DNA of 5,719 nucleotides from Clostridiales bacterium UBA8960. GTDB lineage: Bacteria > Bacillota > Clostridia > Peptostreptococcales > Acidaminobacteraceae. Where the stretch lies: positions 1-5,719 of the forward strand of contig DMYC01000222.1 in assembly GCA_003482695.1 (NCBI GenBank), written 5' to 3'. Below the pieces are notes generated by a model that was given only the letters and a program-made list of their open reading frames with translations, searched no databases and was not told the origin of the DNA. Below are positions 5,529 to 5,719 of the stretch, in pieces. The translations under genes were made by a program, and so were the position numbers. The first letter of the stretch is position 1. Each line of letters begins with the position of its first letter.

Positions 5529-5719
5529 AGGTTCACCCCTTTATCTTCGGGAGCACCACCGCCCATGCGGTTCATGACTGCCATCGAGATTAAGATTAAG
5601 AACATGAGAAGCATCGCAACTGCGGATCCGAAGTTCCAGTCATTAACGACCAAAAATTGTTGTTCAATCAAGTTGCCTATGAGCATGTACTGACCACCAT
5701 ACAGCAAGTTTGAAATGAG
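5522..5719 (-). CDS. potB: PotB, spermidine/putrescine ABC transporter permease, C-terminal 65 residues only
   Basis: The 3' end of the companion permease gene; the rest lies beyond the right edge. The visible part contains YGGQYMLIGNLIEQQF and DWNFGSA, matching the PotB C-terminal region (GGA..LIGN.I..QFL...WPFGAA in E. coli), followed by the last membrane segment (about residues 31-50 of the fragment) and a short polar tail ending in NLW. The reading frame is open to the window edge. It ends with TGA at 5524-5522, overlapping the potC start by 7 bp. potA, the ATPase, is expected further upstream. Confidence 0.9.
   Translation of the reverse strand, partial: LISNLLYGGQYMLIGNLIEQQFLVVNDWNFGSAVAMLLMFLILISMAVMNRMGGGAPEDKGVNLW

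Noticed and set aside
1..5719. Defence island, phage, insertion sequence or CRISPR array
   Set aside because: No transposase, integrase, terminal inverted repeats, regularly spaced short repeats or nuclease-like genes were seen; all genes are collinear and mostly housekeeping.

Overview
The window looks like chromosomal DNA from a low-GC, anaerobic Gram-positive bacterium, most likely a member of the Clostridia. The reasons are AT-rich sequence, strong AGGAGG/GGAGG-type ribosome binding sites, a lipoprotein-anchored polyamine-binding protein, and FolD and RlmN sequences whose motif variants (for example MGSGEP in RlmN) resemble clostridial members as I remember them. The genus cannot be named from this sequence alone. 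Every convincing gene lies on the minus strand, so transcription runs from the high coordinates to the low ones. I see no RNA gene, mobile element, CRISPR array or riboswitch.

In transcription order, the right third (5719 to 3698) is the end of a spermidine/putrescine ABC transporter operon: the 3' end of potB, then potC and potD. potB overlaps potC by 7 bp and potD starts 19 bp after potC. The ATPase gene potA would be expected upstream, outside the window. A hairpin with a U-tract follows potD. Next come folD (one-carbon metabolism) and, overlapping it as GTGA, a gene for a membrane-anchored protein with a helical stalk, a PKD-like domain and seven RCC1-type repeats. After 48 bp with a possible promoter there is a small single-domain PilZ protein, the usual receptor fold for cyclic di-GMP. 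A second hairpin sits at its stop codon, followed almost at once by rlmN, which encodes the radical-SAM methyltransferase for 23S rRNA A2503 and tRNA. rlmN runs off the left edge.

Most of this is ordinary housekeeping and transport. The parts worth a second look are three. First, FolD has isoleucine where the catalytic lysine of the family sits, which suggests a dehydrogenase without normal cyclohydrolase activity. Second, the RCC1/PKD/stalk protein has an unusual domain layout, is translationally coupled to folD, and lies beside a PilZ protein. Third, two terminator-like hairpins leave almost no room for promoters ahead of folD and rlmN, so these genes are probably transcribed by partial read-through or from promoters inside the upstream genes.
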